A DNA stretch of 64,000 nucleotides from Hyalella azteca (taxonomy: Eukaryota > Arthropoda > Malacostraca > Amphipoda > Hyalellidae), in NCBI RefSeq assembly GCF_000764305.2, contig NW_025937447.1, positions 116,066-180,065 of the forward strand, given 5' to 3'. The notes under the pieces are model-generated. The model saw nothing but the letters and a program-made list of their open reading frames with translations, searched no databases and was not told where the DNA came from. This document shows positions 31,862-43,900 of this stretch, one piece after another; the first letter of the stretch is position 1, and each line of letters starts with the position of its first letter. The position numbers and the translations under genes were made by a program.

Positions 31862-33108
31862 CACAGGTTCTCGCTAATATCATACGGAGGCTCAAGACAG
31901 CTTGTGTTTACCTGCTCGGGTTTGCCTTTGCATCTGCCGTCACTGGACACCGTCTCTGATCCAGTCCCGTGCCACTTGTTCACTGGGCCTTCATGTCCTA
32001 AAATAGCTCTATGCTGGCTTCAAGTCTAGTTTCTTGATATAATAATTTAAGCGTGATACTCTCCCCATTCAATTTTAAATTAAACTTCAAGATCAGTGGT
32101 TTGCTGGTTTCTTATAATTTGAATCTGGTAATCTCCGCATACTATTTTCAATTTTTTCTTCGAAATTGCATATGAATCATGTTATTTTTTTAAATCAGGA
32201 AACTAAATAGTGCAGTTTAACTGATGAAACTCTCCTTTCAGTTTTCATTTTCGAGTTTGATATTTGCAAGTTCAGTTTTCATTTGCAAGTTCAGTTTATT
32301 GTCTGCTATCGTTCACTTGTATTTTCAGACTATATCAAAATACCCAATGAAATGCCTACCGTATTTCATAACCATCCCGCAAAGAACTTTATTTTATTTA
32401 TTTTCATAATAATTAAATAATTTACAATTCGAATACAACAACTCAGTCCGATTTTTTAATGATCATTTAATTTATTTGAAATTTCGTTTGCAGTTTCCCT
32501 CAAAAATTAAGAACGAAAATTGTCGTTTGGAAATTTTCATTGATAACAATAGAATCAGTTACAAGTTAATAATAAGTTAATAATCAGTTGTATACGCTCA
32601 TCGGGGGGAATCTATCTTTTTTTAATCGCATTCAAATTCTGGCCAATTATAATTATCTGTTGGTCAAACTTGGTCAAAGATTAGCTTCGTATTCTCCATA
32701 CGACGAGAATGAACATTGAAAATAAGACATTTTCAAGATCAGAATTTTTCGTAATTTTTGAATGAAATGTAGTAAGGAGTAATGATGATTAGCACTTGAA
32801 ATACATGTTTCTATGGCTGTAGTACTTGGAGCCGTAATATATAATGATTAGTATAGCCATAATGTGAAAGATGAAGTCAGCATTTATAGCGAACTTATCA
32901 CGTCGGATTAGAGTTTAATACTTGAATGCAATGTCAACATAAAATTAAATATTCTAGGCCCACAATTTAATGACAAGCAGGAAATTTAATAGCCCCTAAA
33001 TCGGCGAAGTTTGACTCTGCATTGAATTTACAAGTTGTCGTTCTAGTCTATAAGTTAACGATTCAATTAATCTATTGTAATGATAGATTAAATTAATTGC
33101 GGCACATA

Positions 33109-33271
33109 TTTTTAGCGCATTTTCTCATTTATGGAAAAAATGCACTATTGTGCTCGCTATGTCCGTCTGTCCGTCCGTCCGTCTATCTGTCTGTCCGTCC
33201 GTGACTTCACGTTTTCGTAGACGATCATATGCGCTCTCTGTCATTCACTGCAGTGAGTACTGAGTTAAATT
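33109..33271 (+). repeat. Interspersed element with CCGT/CTGT core, copy 2
   Basis: Starts TTTTTAGCGCATTTTCTC, then CACTATTGTGCTCG, a CTGT/CCGT core, TTCACGTTTTCG, a degraded GCGCTCTCTGTC and CACTGCAGTGAGTACTGAG. The palindrome has one mismatch. Same layout as the other two copies. Confidence 0.85.
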
Positions 33272-33474
33272 TAAATTTTTTTACTGATAATGTTGCAACT
33301 TCGTAGGGGTTGAGTAAAACTTAAGGATAACTATTACATAGAGTAGAATTAAATGGGGTTAAATTTATAAGCAATTTGAATATAACTGATTTAATCTCAC
33401 AGATGAAGTTAAATGAAAGATAAAAATTAATTCCAATTAAGAAGTTAGGAGACGCACTGCAGACTTATCACTGA

Positions 33475-33490
33475 AGCGCTTGCAAGCGCT
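33475..33490. repeat. 16-bp perfect palindrome
   Basis: AGCGCTTGCAAGCGCT reads the same on both strands. It lies in a slightly GC-richer stretch with no gene recognised. Confidence 0.9.
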
Positions 33491-34437
33491 GCAAGGTCTC
33501 GGTTTACGTCATAAAATCAGCGTTCGTCGCATCCTGCTTGTAAAAAATTGAAAACCGAGCGAAAATAGAAAACTGGGACACGTTTGGCGTCTGTTTACAG
33601 CCGTAAAGGCCGATGGACTTGAGATGATAACAAGCTGCTGCATATTGAACGTTATCTTGTCTTCATCGCTCTATGCTTTGATGCCAATTCATCCTCAAAC
33701 TATGCGTCTCATTTCTGATCACTTATATTCGACCGCCAGCCGACGTTTACTACAAGATAATTTTGAATGTGATTGGGAGCTGTGAGCGGATCACAAAGTT
33801 AGTAATTAAAGCAAACTGCTGAGAATATTCCAACAGTGCTTGAGGTTACAAATGTAATTATACAAATTCTTCTAACTTTTCATGGCCAAAGTTTTATTAT
33901 CTACTTATATTAAACTCACAGTCATGATTCACCACTATGGAGGTTTGTTATCCAATCGTCTAATGCAGTTTTTATTGTAAAAATGAGCATTCAGTTCCTT
34001 TATTCCACGATGCTCTCTGGAAGGTATGCCCAATTAAAATACATAAAATAATGCCGAATATAAATATACAATTGTTAAAATGTATGTTTCAAAAAATTTT
34101 CACGACTACTATAGGTCTTACATACGTACGACAATTTACGACGAAGGTGTGACAGCCTCTCTGTGGCGTGCCTAATAAGATATTTTACACGGGTTATTTA
34201 GCGTTGCATCTTAGGCACTAAAAACGTTCTCTTGACTGCGCGCAAATCAACGCTGGTCATAAAACGGCAAATTGGCCCTACAGCGGTGGAAGGCGAGAAG
34301 TTTGCTAAGATCCCGTGAAATTAAATGACTCTGACCTCATTATGATATTATTTGTTCAGGTGTATTATGAAAATAACTATGTGTATTTGCATGCATTCTA
34401 GTGAAAGGAAATCAGATGCAGATCGTGGTGTAGTTTT

Positions 34438-34545
34438 GCAATGTAATTTAATTTATTGTAATGAAATGTAACTTAATGTAATACAGTGTTAAGTAATGCA
34501 ATATAATGTAATGTAATTTTATGTAATGTAATTGTAGTAATGAAA
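34438..34545 (+). repeat. Degenerate ATGTA/TAATG repeat
   Basis: AATGTAATTT, AATGTAATAC and AATGTAATGTAA-type motifs are repeated with interruptions, a decayed pentamer array. Confidence 0.75.
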
Positions 34546-35599
34546 TCACTATAGTAATATTGAGAACTTCTAACTTAGTGAGTGTGTTCTTTTATTTTAA
34601 TAATCGTGAAATTTCAAAACAGGAATAATGATATTTAAAGACCGTATTATTGGTACTGCGATAGAATAGAATAAAGCGTTATTATGATACTGTGATTGGT
34701 AAGTGTGGCTGTGTGATAAAGAAGTCATTTATAGTAAGTAACTTGAAGTTCAATAATCTTAAAGTTTCACTAAAGACTCGAGTAATGAGCAACTAGAGGA
34801 AATTAAGAAAATATTTTGGCTTACATGCTTACAGCAATTGTTACAGTAATTGGTTTTATGTTTACTGTGATTAATAAGACTCAATTTGTAACTTACAATG
34901 AGCTGTTACCATTATTCAAGTCAGTCAGTATATGAAAGGTTTTAACTTTCTACTTAATTTAAAAATTTCTTCATAGAAAAAGATAATTACTGTGTTCTCT
35001 GCGTCATATGATACGGTACGTGATGAAATATTGCGTACAAAAGGCTGCGTTAATTTCGGTGCTGTGATATTAATCTCACGTAAGCAGTGAAAAACTCAGA
35101 GATGAGCTCTTTGTAGCTCAGAATTCAGGTAAAAATATGTATTCCTAGATTCTGTGATGTTTTATCGCCATGAATGTTTTAGAGCTGATAAATTAATGTG
35201 GTTTGTCCTTGACGAAATATTGGAAAAAAGGCAGAGAGGATTAATTTATTATCTTATGAGTAATAAATCGTGGTTTATGGGAAATAACAAGCTAGTGTAT
35301 GAGATTTTTACAGAGGAGCTTTTTGTTCGTATACATTTTAGCAAGTCTTATTGGGAAAATTAACAATGATTTTTCTGTCATTTTGAAATTGTTTCTTTCT
35401 GTTGCACGCGCCCGAAAAGTCAAGAAAACAACTAAAGAACAAAAATTTTTCACGAATTTTATTTCTATTTCAACGTCGTGAGATCTCATTGTAATCATCA
35501 TCGATATCTCAACCTCCAAACTAAAAGATTCGTCCGGACGCTGAAATTATTTTCAGAGTAATTTAAAGCTAATATTTTAAATTGTATCCACAATACCAT

Positions 35600-35905
35600 T
35601 GATATGTACTGCTGTCATTTCCAAAATTCAATTTCAAGTGTTGTAAAACCTTCACCAGCTTGATAATGAAAATTGTATTTTCGAAACGTCGCAATCTATT
35701 AAAATGTTATTCGGGAACCTGCTTTTTGATCTCCCGGTGCCAGCAAGAAATTTGGTTTGACTCATTGACAGCAACGAACAGCAAGATTATTAATAAAAAG
35801 CATGCTCTGGTCTTCAATCAAACTTGCATAAAAGAAAAGCTTCTGCCGAACTGCACCAACCAGATCTCATTGTGTACACAAATCTTATCACAAATACTTA
35901 TTTGT
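35600..35905 (+). mobile_element. Penelope-associated repeat, copy 2
   Basis: Plus-strand counterpart of 6500-6862. It opens an 89-codon frame (35660-35929) that includes SRCQQEIWFDS and [28 protein letters not shown] motif at 35690 follows a small stem (GAAAAT / ATTTTC), which resembles the end of the hammerhead ribozymes known in Penelope-like elements. The CTGATGA core is degraded here. Confidence 0.5.
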
Positions 35906-36280
35906 TCAGATAACTTTAAAATACTATAAATTTCATCACAGTTACTGACATGTATGATTTAATTGTCAATCTATGACATAAGAAAGCGCTATTAGAAGAT
36001 CATACATGCCCTTGAGTTTAGAATGATCAAAAACACTTGATAAATTCCCACTCCGAAGGCAAGCCGTAATCTACGCTATTCCGTCGTAATTTGTCGCTGC
36101 AATTTTTAAGAACGAGGCAAGTTTTTCTTGGATAATTGAGCCTATAAAGTATGCAGGTGTTAATTTCCTGTCGGCTTATAGAGGATCTTAAAGACTCAGG
36201 TCCCATGTGAGGAAAAAATAACTCACAGGGACGAATTTACCGTCCATTTATTTTATCGGGAGTCTCAAGCATGTTTTTTT

Positions 36281-36395
36281 TACTGATACGCATGTTTTTT
36301 AGAAGAACGTGTGATACGCATGTTTATTATATGAGCGCATGATACGCATGTTTTTTTAGAAGAACGCATGATACTCATGTTTATTATAAGATCGC
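36281..36395 (+). repeat. Tandem repeat with GATACGCATGTTT core
   Basis: Four units of about 29 bp. The types alternate between TTTTTTAGAAGAACG and TTATTATATGAGCG after the shared core, so the real period may be about 58 bp. Confidence 0.75.
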
Positions 36396-37317
36396 GTGAA
36401 CTGTTGTTGCAATGCCCGAGGTAACGTTACCTGAGCTGAATGGTCCGTTGATGCAGTATAGGAATTTGTATAGGAATTTTAATGAAAAGAACCAAGCTTC
36501 AAGCGCTTAATTTTGTTCGAAAGATGTCAAAAGTAATAATGGATGGACAATATTTTCATGATAGTAACGGTCGACTGTCTGGATATTATGTTTCAACAAT
36601 GATAAATAGAAGGATTAGCTTCACATATGAATGGTCATTGATATGCACGCCATCGTCTGTATTTAAATATAGAACCGCTTCAATTTTTATGAGTACATTT
36701 TGGTTTCTTCATAAAATATAATTCATACAAGCACTTATTCAAATTAGTACTGTATGAATAATATTTTGGTCATACTGACACAAATCATAATTCACAAATT
36801 TATTCGTATGGATCCGAGTTGTTTATGTATTTAGCTATAATATGGGATAGTTGCAAATGTGAGAATCGAAATTTTTATATTTGCTGTCTTTACTTAAATT
36901 TATTAAAACTTTATATATGATAAAATTTCGTTTTCATCTTTGTGATTATAATTCGTGCAGCATAAATCTTAATGCTGAATCTCATTTTCAGGCTCCGTAT
37001 TTCTTTTCGTTCAACATTTTATGCATTACTGTACATTTTATGCAATAAAGAATATATCATCAATCCATCGTACATACAGGACGTGTTTCCTCTCTTCAGT
37101 TTAAATCTGCACTGGACGTTTGAGTCATAAACTGGATGCTATTCAGCACCCATATTCAGCCATCAAATGACCAAATAGCGGGAATTAATAACCGGACTTA
37201 AATATTCAATAAGGTTAACACAAACAAAGTATAACTTTTCAACTAAATTCACTGCAGATGATGGCGAACCCGGGCTTAAATCCCAAACAGTTTGTGGATT
37301 GAAATGAGCTTCCGTAT

Positions 37318-37461
37318 TCACGTCAGGTCCGGCGATTTTTGCTTGGCCAGCGGAAGCCATTCTTCCCAAAACTCTTCCGCAGTAGCTGCTTTTGGCGCTC
37401 CCCAACTGCATTCGTCCACTATACCAGGGTCAGCTGCTAAATGAATTTCATCTCTGCTGCA
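37318..37461 (-). other. Possible orphan terminal exon, minus strand
   Basis: A 47-codon open stretch ends in TGA at 37318-37320. It is GC-richer than its flanks and has coding-like composition (EEFWEEWLPLAKQKSPDLT). An acceptor-like AATGCAG lies at its start. No start codon opens this frame and no neighbour exon is seen. It is not recognised. Confidence 0.25.
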
Positions 37462-37830
37462 TTAAATCTCGAATTAAAGATTCTCTATGCATTAAATCTC
37501 TGATTTAACAAGTCCTAATACATTAATATACGATTAAACAAATATCAGATTAATTAAATTTTAGATTCAACGGATATCAATGCATCGAATTTTTGACTCA
37601 ACGAATCTTATGCATTAAAATCTCACTGAAGAATCTCGATGCATTGAATGTCGATGAATTGATTATTCGATTCAATAAATCTCTGATGCATTGAATATCA
37701 AATTCCAAGAATCTCTGATGCAATGAAATTCAAATTTATTGAACCTATATGTTACTGAATGACTGATGCGTTTAATCACAGATAAATTATGATAAAATGA
37801 ATTGAATCTATGATTACCGATTCATCTGTG
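37455..37830 (+). repeat. Degenerate GATGCATTGAATCTC tandem array
   Basis: Blocks like TGCATTAAATCTC or TGCATTGAATATC alternate with ATTCAACGAATCTC-like blocks, with a period near 35 bp and strong divergence. No coding signal. Confidence 0.7.
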
Positions 37831-38144
37831 TTCAAATGCATTTATGATGCATTGTTTTCGGAACGAATATTAGCCTAATGAAATATTTGAGGTCATATTG
37901 CCTCATAAATCCCGTTTTAATTACCCTCGACATGATTTTCTTTTGCGGAATAAACTTCCATTGTAAAATCCCTCATCGTTACGGGTGAAAATCCCTTATC
38001 TCATCGGAGTTAAATCGCCGGCATGATCAGAGATTCATTTGATTCGACTGATTTTGTTTGATGTATGCGCCCATGGACAACAATGGCGTGTGACGTTGCC
38101 TGAAGGGAACAGTATTCGAATAAGTTCATCTCGTGTTTAAATAT

Positions 38145-38235
38145 TCACACAAACGTATGAACATGTATTAATCCACCACACAAATGTATAAACATGTATT
38201 AATGCATCTCACAAATGTATAAACATGTATTGCCA
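38145..38235 (+). repeat. 31-bp tandem repeat, three copies
   Basis: CACAAACGTATGAACATGTA, CACAAATGTATAAACATGTA and the same again start near 38147, 38178 and 38210. Confidence 0.85.
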
Positions 38236-38596
38236 TCTTTACATATGGGAATATTCTACAAAACCATATTGGGAGTTGGTCTTTTTGTAATACATTCTCT
38301 TAGTTCGTTTAATCGTTGGACAATTATTTTCATTTATATCAATAAAACAGGCAGTTGTGTGTGCAGATTTATTTGAATATTATTTTTTATCTTTTCCTAA
38401 TCTCACCATTTTTCCTTCTTAAGTCTAAATTTGCTACAGAATGTGATATTTTTTGTATTTTTAGACCATAAAAATACCTGATTAGAAAACCCCCGAAAAT
38501 CTAGTGGAAATCAGAAGTCCGTTTGAAAATACTCTCCTTACAAAATATTCGGACTCCGGAAATTTTGCCGGTGCAGCGGAAATAACTTGAGTAAAA

Positions 38597-38626
38597 AAAA
38601 AGAAGAAGAAGAAGAAGAAGAAGAAC
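38597..38626 (+). repeat. GAA microsatellite
   Basis: About nine AAG/GAA triplets in a row inside AT-rich DNA. Confidence 0.9.
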
Positions 38627-40249
38627 GGTGAAGCGAGTCTTGCGAAGGAACCGTCTTTGATTCACCACTCAACAGCTGTCAAGACACTTGTATGTCCAAG
38701 TTACGTGGCGACCTAAATACTGTATAAAATTGCTATCACATCAAAGTTTAGCGATAGTGTAGACTGTAGAGACTTGAAAACGTTTCTGCCGTTTAAATAT
38801 GTTTGGTTTTCTTATTATCATAACATGAGAAAACCTCATATCATAATATTATGGAGTTAATATACGTTATTACGTATATTATTTAAATAAAAGCCAGTTA
38901 GCGAAACTGTCATGAAATGCGGTTTTAATTTTCCTGAAACAATTATTTCACCAAGTTTCTGGTAGATATCGTTCTTTTTGTCTGTATCTTGTCTATTTAT
39001 GGTCAAATTATTAATATTCCTATCTAAATATTATATACCAAGCAGCTTAAAGAGGAGCACGGAAAATAAAATTTTTCACTAAAACTCGTACAACAAGTTG
39101 AGCTTACCTCATAAAATATTTCTTGATAATTAGTAGTTAACAATACAAAAAATCGACATAAATTAGAATGAGTGCGATTAAACATCAAATTTATACTAAA
39201 TGCAATAATTTGGACGCTCACCAGTGAAAAAAATATTCTCCTGGCAGGCAGATCGCCTTGCCACAACAGTCTTCGTCTGATGGCTGATAAAAACTTTCTC
39301 ATGTGACAGCATTTTAATCACAACTTGTCCTAGCTTCCAACTTCTGTTCTCAGAACCTGTTTCATGTTTGTCGTGTACCTGCAGCGGCTTATTTCCTGTG
39401 CTCGTGAGAACGCAGATACTTAGGATCCACACTTAACGTTAATCACTATGATTGTTTTCAGTCTACGCTCTTCAAAATAATTATATCTCATTACCATGAG
39501 TACTTAAGAACAGTCCTCTATGTCCCGTATTAATTATGTGGGGCATTTACGTTTGCCGCGCATAAGTTTCATTAAATAAATTTTTTGCAAAAGATTATTG
39601 AGATAAGAAGCAACAGGCGCTGCAAAACAGTAATCCCATATACTCTTTTGTTTCAACAAAGACTACTTGATGAACCATAAAAGATAATTATTGCAGTGTC
39701 CAAGCGAATTTTTTTCAAGCATGTCTTTCGTGTTACCTTTTAATATAAATAAAGATATTCAAATCAATTATTTTCATAATTGATATCTATTGACGATCCA
39801 AGTATATGTGCTGCAGGGATCAAATCGAATAAACCTCAGAAGCATTAAATTTTATAATATTGTTATAAAATAGTTTATTAAAGTTTATATATAGTTTATT
39901 TATTTATTATTGTTCATAAGCATGTTACTGCCAATAAGTTTGACAACATTAAACATGGAGCTACTAAAGCAAAGTGGCTGTCTTGTCCAAGTTGAATCTT
40001 GAGTTGCCGGCAGGTGAAAGGATTCATTATTCCGCGAATTTGAAATTTGAGCTTCAATTTCCGATCTCAATATCGCCGCCTTCTAAGAAATAATTGACAC
40101 ATTTCCTGCGTTGAAAGCTGTCCTCGTCTTGGCCTGAGTTGCTGGTCTCATTTCAGACGTGCGCAACCGTCAGCCGATATTAGTAAGCAAGAGCCCTTCA
40201 TTTAGTTATTAGTGCATCTTGCCTGTGCGTGATAAAATTGATTGTAATG

Positions 40250-40615
40250 ATATATGTTTTTGCCAGGAAAAATTCATTAAAACTTATTTTCACTGGACAA
40301 GTAACCTTATGATATATGCTGAACTAAAATAACCTTATGACTATATTGATGGATGTTTTGGCAAAGAAAAATTTAATTAAAACTTATTTTCAGTGGACAA
40401 GTAACCTTATGATATGTGATGAAACTAAAATAACCTTATGACTATATTGATGGATGTTTTGGCCAAGAAAAATTTATTTAAAACTTATTTTCACTGGACA
40501 AGAAACCTTATGATATATGATGATACTTAAAAAAAACTTATGAAAAACCTTATGAATATAATGATGGATGTTTTGGCCAAGAAAAATGTATTTAAAACTT
40601 ATTTTCCTTGGTTGA
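40250..40615 (+). repeat. 100-bp tandem repeat, about 3.5 copies
   Basis: AAAACTTATTTTCACTGGAC-like blocks start at 40279, 40379, 40480 and 40594. Between them GTAACCTTATGA and TGATGGATGTTTTGGC recur. The last copy is longer and more diverged. Confidence 0.88.
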
Positions 40616-40999
40616 TATTGGACAGCAAAATTGAAATACATTACAAAATAAATAATATTTTTTTTCTTTCGAATAATTAAATTATGACAAGATATAATGT
40701 GTGCCAAGGTGTAAACACGGCGAATGTAATTACTCTAAATTTGTATCCTCTGTTTTCAAAATAACGTGCTCTGAAGAGACCAGATGAAATAATAGCTACT
40801 TCTTATACAACCGCAACACTGATACTGTACTTCCATTCATTTGTCCCATGTGTCCACGAGAATCGTTTGTACCTTTAAAACTTTTTCAGGGAAAATCCTT
40901 GTCGCCGTTCTACATGTTCAAGAAAAATTAACCTTGCGGGCAGAAAAAAAATCTGCCACGTTCAAATTGCCTCAACAATAATAACTGAAAATCATGTTA

Positions 41000-43900
41000 C
41001 ATTTACAACCTCAATCTTGATCTAAATAAAATCCCATATGACTATATACTTGATGCTCGACGTACGAGTAACGGCAAGTCTTGAACCGATGCCAAGGTGT
41101 AAGAGTCCACGTGTACCGCTCGCACAATCTTTTTATAATGTTATTTTAAGGGGAGTTTTTACAGCAATACGCACTGCAGTTTATTAGGCGCTTATATTTT
41201 AGTTCTGTAGCTACGTTGTGGGCAGAGGAAATACAAGAGAGGGCTGCTGAATTTCCTCGAATGTGGCATTGGTTTATATGCTCGTAATTTGATGAAATTG
41301 GATATAAAAAGCTACTAGGTTTCTCGGTGAAAATTATTCGGGTCAGTTGTAACTACTGCACTCTTCTGAAAATTGTTCAAATTTTGGCCAGATTGTACTT
41401 GCTTTGGCTTTTAGGAAACATCATATCATCGCTGAATATCATGGATATTCAGAAACAGATTAATTCATTGTAAATTTATCCGCATGTGAACATGACAAGA
41501 GAAGGCTATTCGTCCATGCACTCTTGCGAATAATGTGCAGGATTTTTCTTCTTAATATCCATGAGTTCTTAGAACCTAATTGAAACGAACAACCAAACTA
41601 ACCGAAGGCAACATAAAATATTTCCGGATGACTAAATTCAAAAATTAAATTTTCGGAATGTTTTTGACTTGTAAAAAGATATTTAACTGTAAATGAGCCA
41701 ACCATGAATAGTTGAAACAAAATTGAAATTGAATTACATTGTGACTTCATTGATTGTCAAAGGAAAAGCGTCACGTGTTGTCATCGTTATCAGTTACATT
41801 GACTAGCGCATCCTGACACGAAACTGTCTATTTTTAGTGGCTATTTATTTGAAAAGTTTGGAGCACTAAAATTGGACCAAAATTAATTCATTCATTCCTC
41901 ATCAAATAGGCTGCTCATTAGAGAAGTAATTAGGACAATTTGAATGCTTTAGGCTTCTGCGCCCACGCTGCAAGTTCGGCAGCAACAATTTTCTCCCGGC
42001 CGACTGAAAGTCACAACTTTGATTGCAAAAGTGAAATTCAGCTTCCAAATTTATGATTTTATGGAATGATTTGATCGGAATCCACATAGATTGCTTTTAC
42101 ATTCTAAATTAAAATTTTTTAATTGCGTCTATTTTGTTGAAAAGCTTTTTGCTAAACCACTATCGATAATATCAAAAATTCGACCCGAAAGTTGAGTAAA
42201 ATTTTAAATATTTCTCATTTTTGTGATTTATAGAATCAAAGTTCATTGAAGACTCATTCAGGCTGACGACAAGCCTTCGTACGTTTTGAACAAATCATTC
42301 TTTGAGGCTCGTACCAGAAATTGGACTGGACTGGTTATATAGTTTCAAAAATGCTGAATAGAAATTTCATGAGAATTCTCGCTGGCTCGAGTTTTAATCG
42401 ATTGATCGAACCCTCTTGAAATAGAAAGTTTCATTGAAAAATTATTATTTCGATTCAATTTCAATTATTATTTTAATTATCGTTTGATACAATTTAAAAT
42501 ATATTTCAATTATTTTGGTGAAATCGAAAGTTTCAAACATGCAGCAAAATAATTGTTGATCCTTTTCATAGACTAAGAGGAAATTTATGAAGCATTTTAA
42601 CGTACGAATTCAAGTCGAAAGGTGAGGAATCTGTACATATGCTGTATATGTAAGCTAAATGTTAACTTTTATTACATCCAAATTATTTCGACACCCGTTC
42701 GAACCCACAGTCAAAACTGACAAAGCTGAAATATATTCCGAAAACCCATAAAATTTTGATCCAAAATCCCAGGTTGATAAATTAAGTATGTTTTCACTTA
42801 TTTTTTTGCATCAATTCATTGTGAAAAAATTATATTATAATTTCTCTATTACATCCAGATCTGAATGTTCATAAAAAACAAAGTCCCTCGGTATATTCGA
42901 ATGAAAAATGCTGGAGAAATGTTACTCTGACTAAATCTTTTATTTCAACACAACTATATTTACAAGCATGTGTTTGGTTGGATAGAAATTTAGATATATT
43001 TTATTAGTGTGGTACGATTTTACGGGTTAAAATCACTCGATTGCCTTAATCGTTTATTATGAATATCGGTAATTTTATGGGTATTTTGATATGCACAGAA
43101 AATGGAATCAATCGTTCACAGTCAGTTTGATGAAAATGGAATTTGGAATATGTTTGTCTTCATAACTGGTATCGTAATGTTTATTGAAATTCTGATATTT
43201 TTCTTCATATCGAATGCAATTCTTTTCACCGTTAGTTTGATGTTATTGGAAATTAAATCTGTGATTAGTTATAATCGACAATGCAACTTTGGTGGAAGTG
43301 GCGTTACGTTTGTTCATACAAATAATGGAACGTCGTTACGTTTGTTCATACAAATAATGGAGCGTATATGCGTTGACGTGAGCTGTACCAAATTCACGTT
43401 TTGGTATCAACAGATCTGTATCAATGAAGGGTGATTGATTAGATGATTAGGTGGTTGATAACAATGGTCCTTGTAAACATTTTAAATTTAAATTGATTTT
43501 ATTTGACGCCTAATTAATAACCAACATTCTATATTACCCAATATATGAACTGCAATTCTTCATGTAACTTCTACAATTGAAATAAAAAATTACACGAATT
43601 GTGGATAAGCAACATACGTGATTTAGCCTTATTTCAATCCTGATATAATTCTGTCTTCTAAATTATTCACTACTCATGGATCTTTTAATTTGGGAGCACT
43701 AAATTAAAAGGTTCATTGTTCTCACAACAAACCTGGTTCGTGTCGTCGAAGATTTCAGAAGCTACGTAATATATATACTGACACAAACCCGTGCAAGGAA
43801 TGAATCCAATTAGAGTAAGGAAGTCATGTACGGCAAAACTTTCTTCGCAGTCTAGGCTACAGATAATAAAGTTTTCTCGGAGTTTCCTTGCAGAAATACC

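Noticed and set aside
37400..37427. GIVDEC on the minus strand, as at the start of an insulin A chain
   Set aside because: None of the other A-chain cysteines follow, and no B chain is nearby; a chance match.
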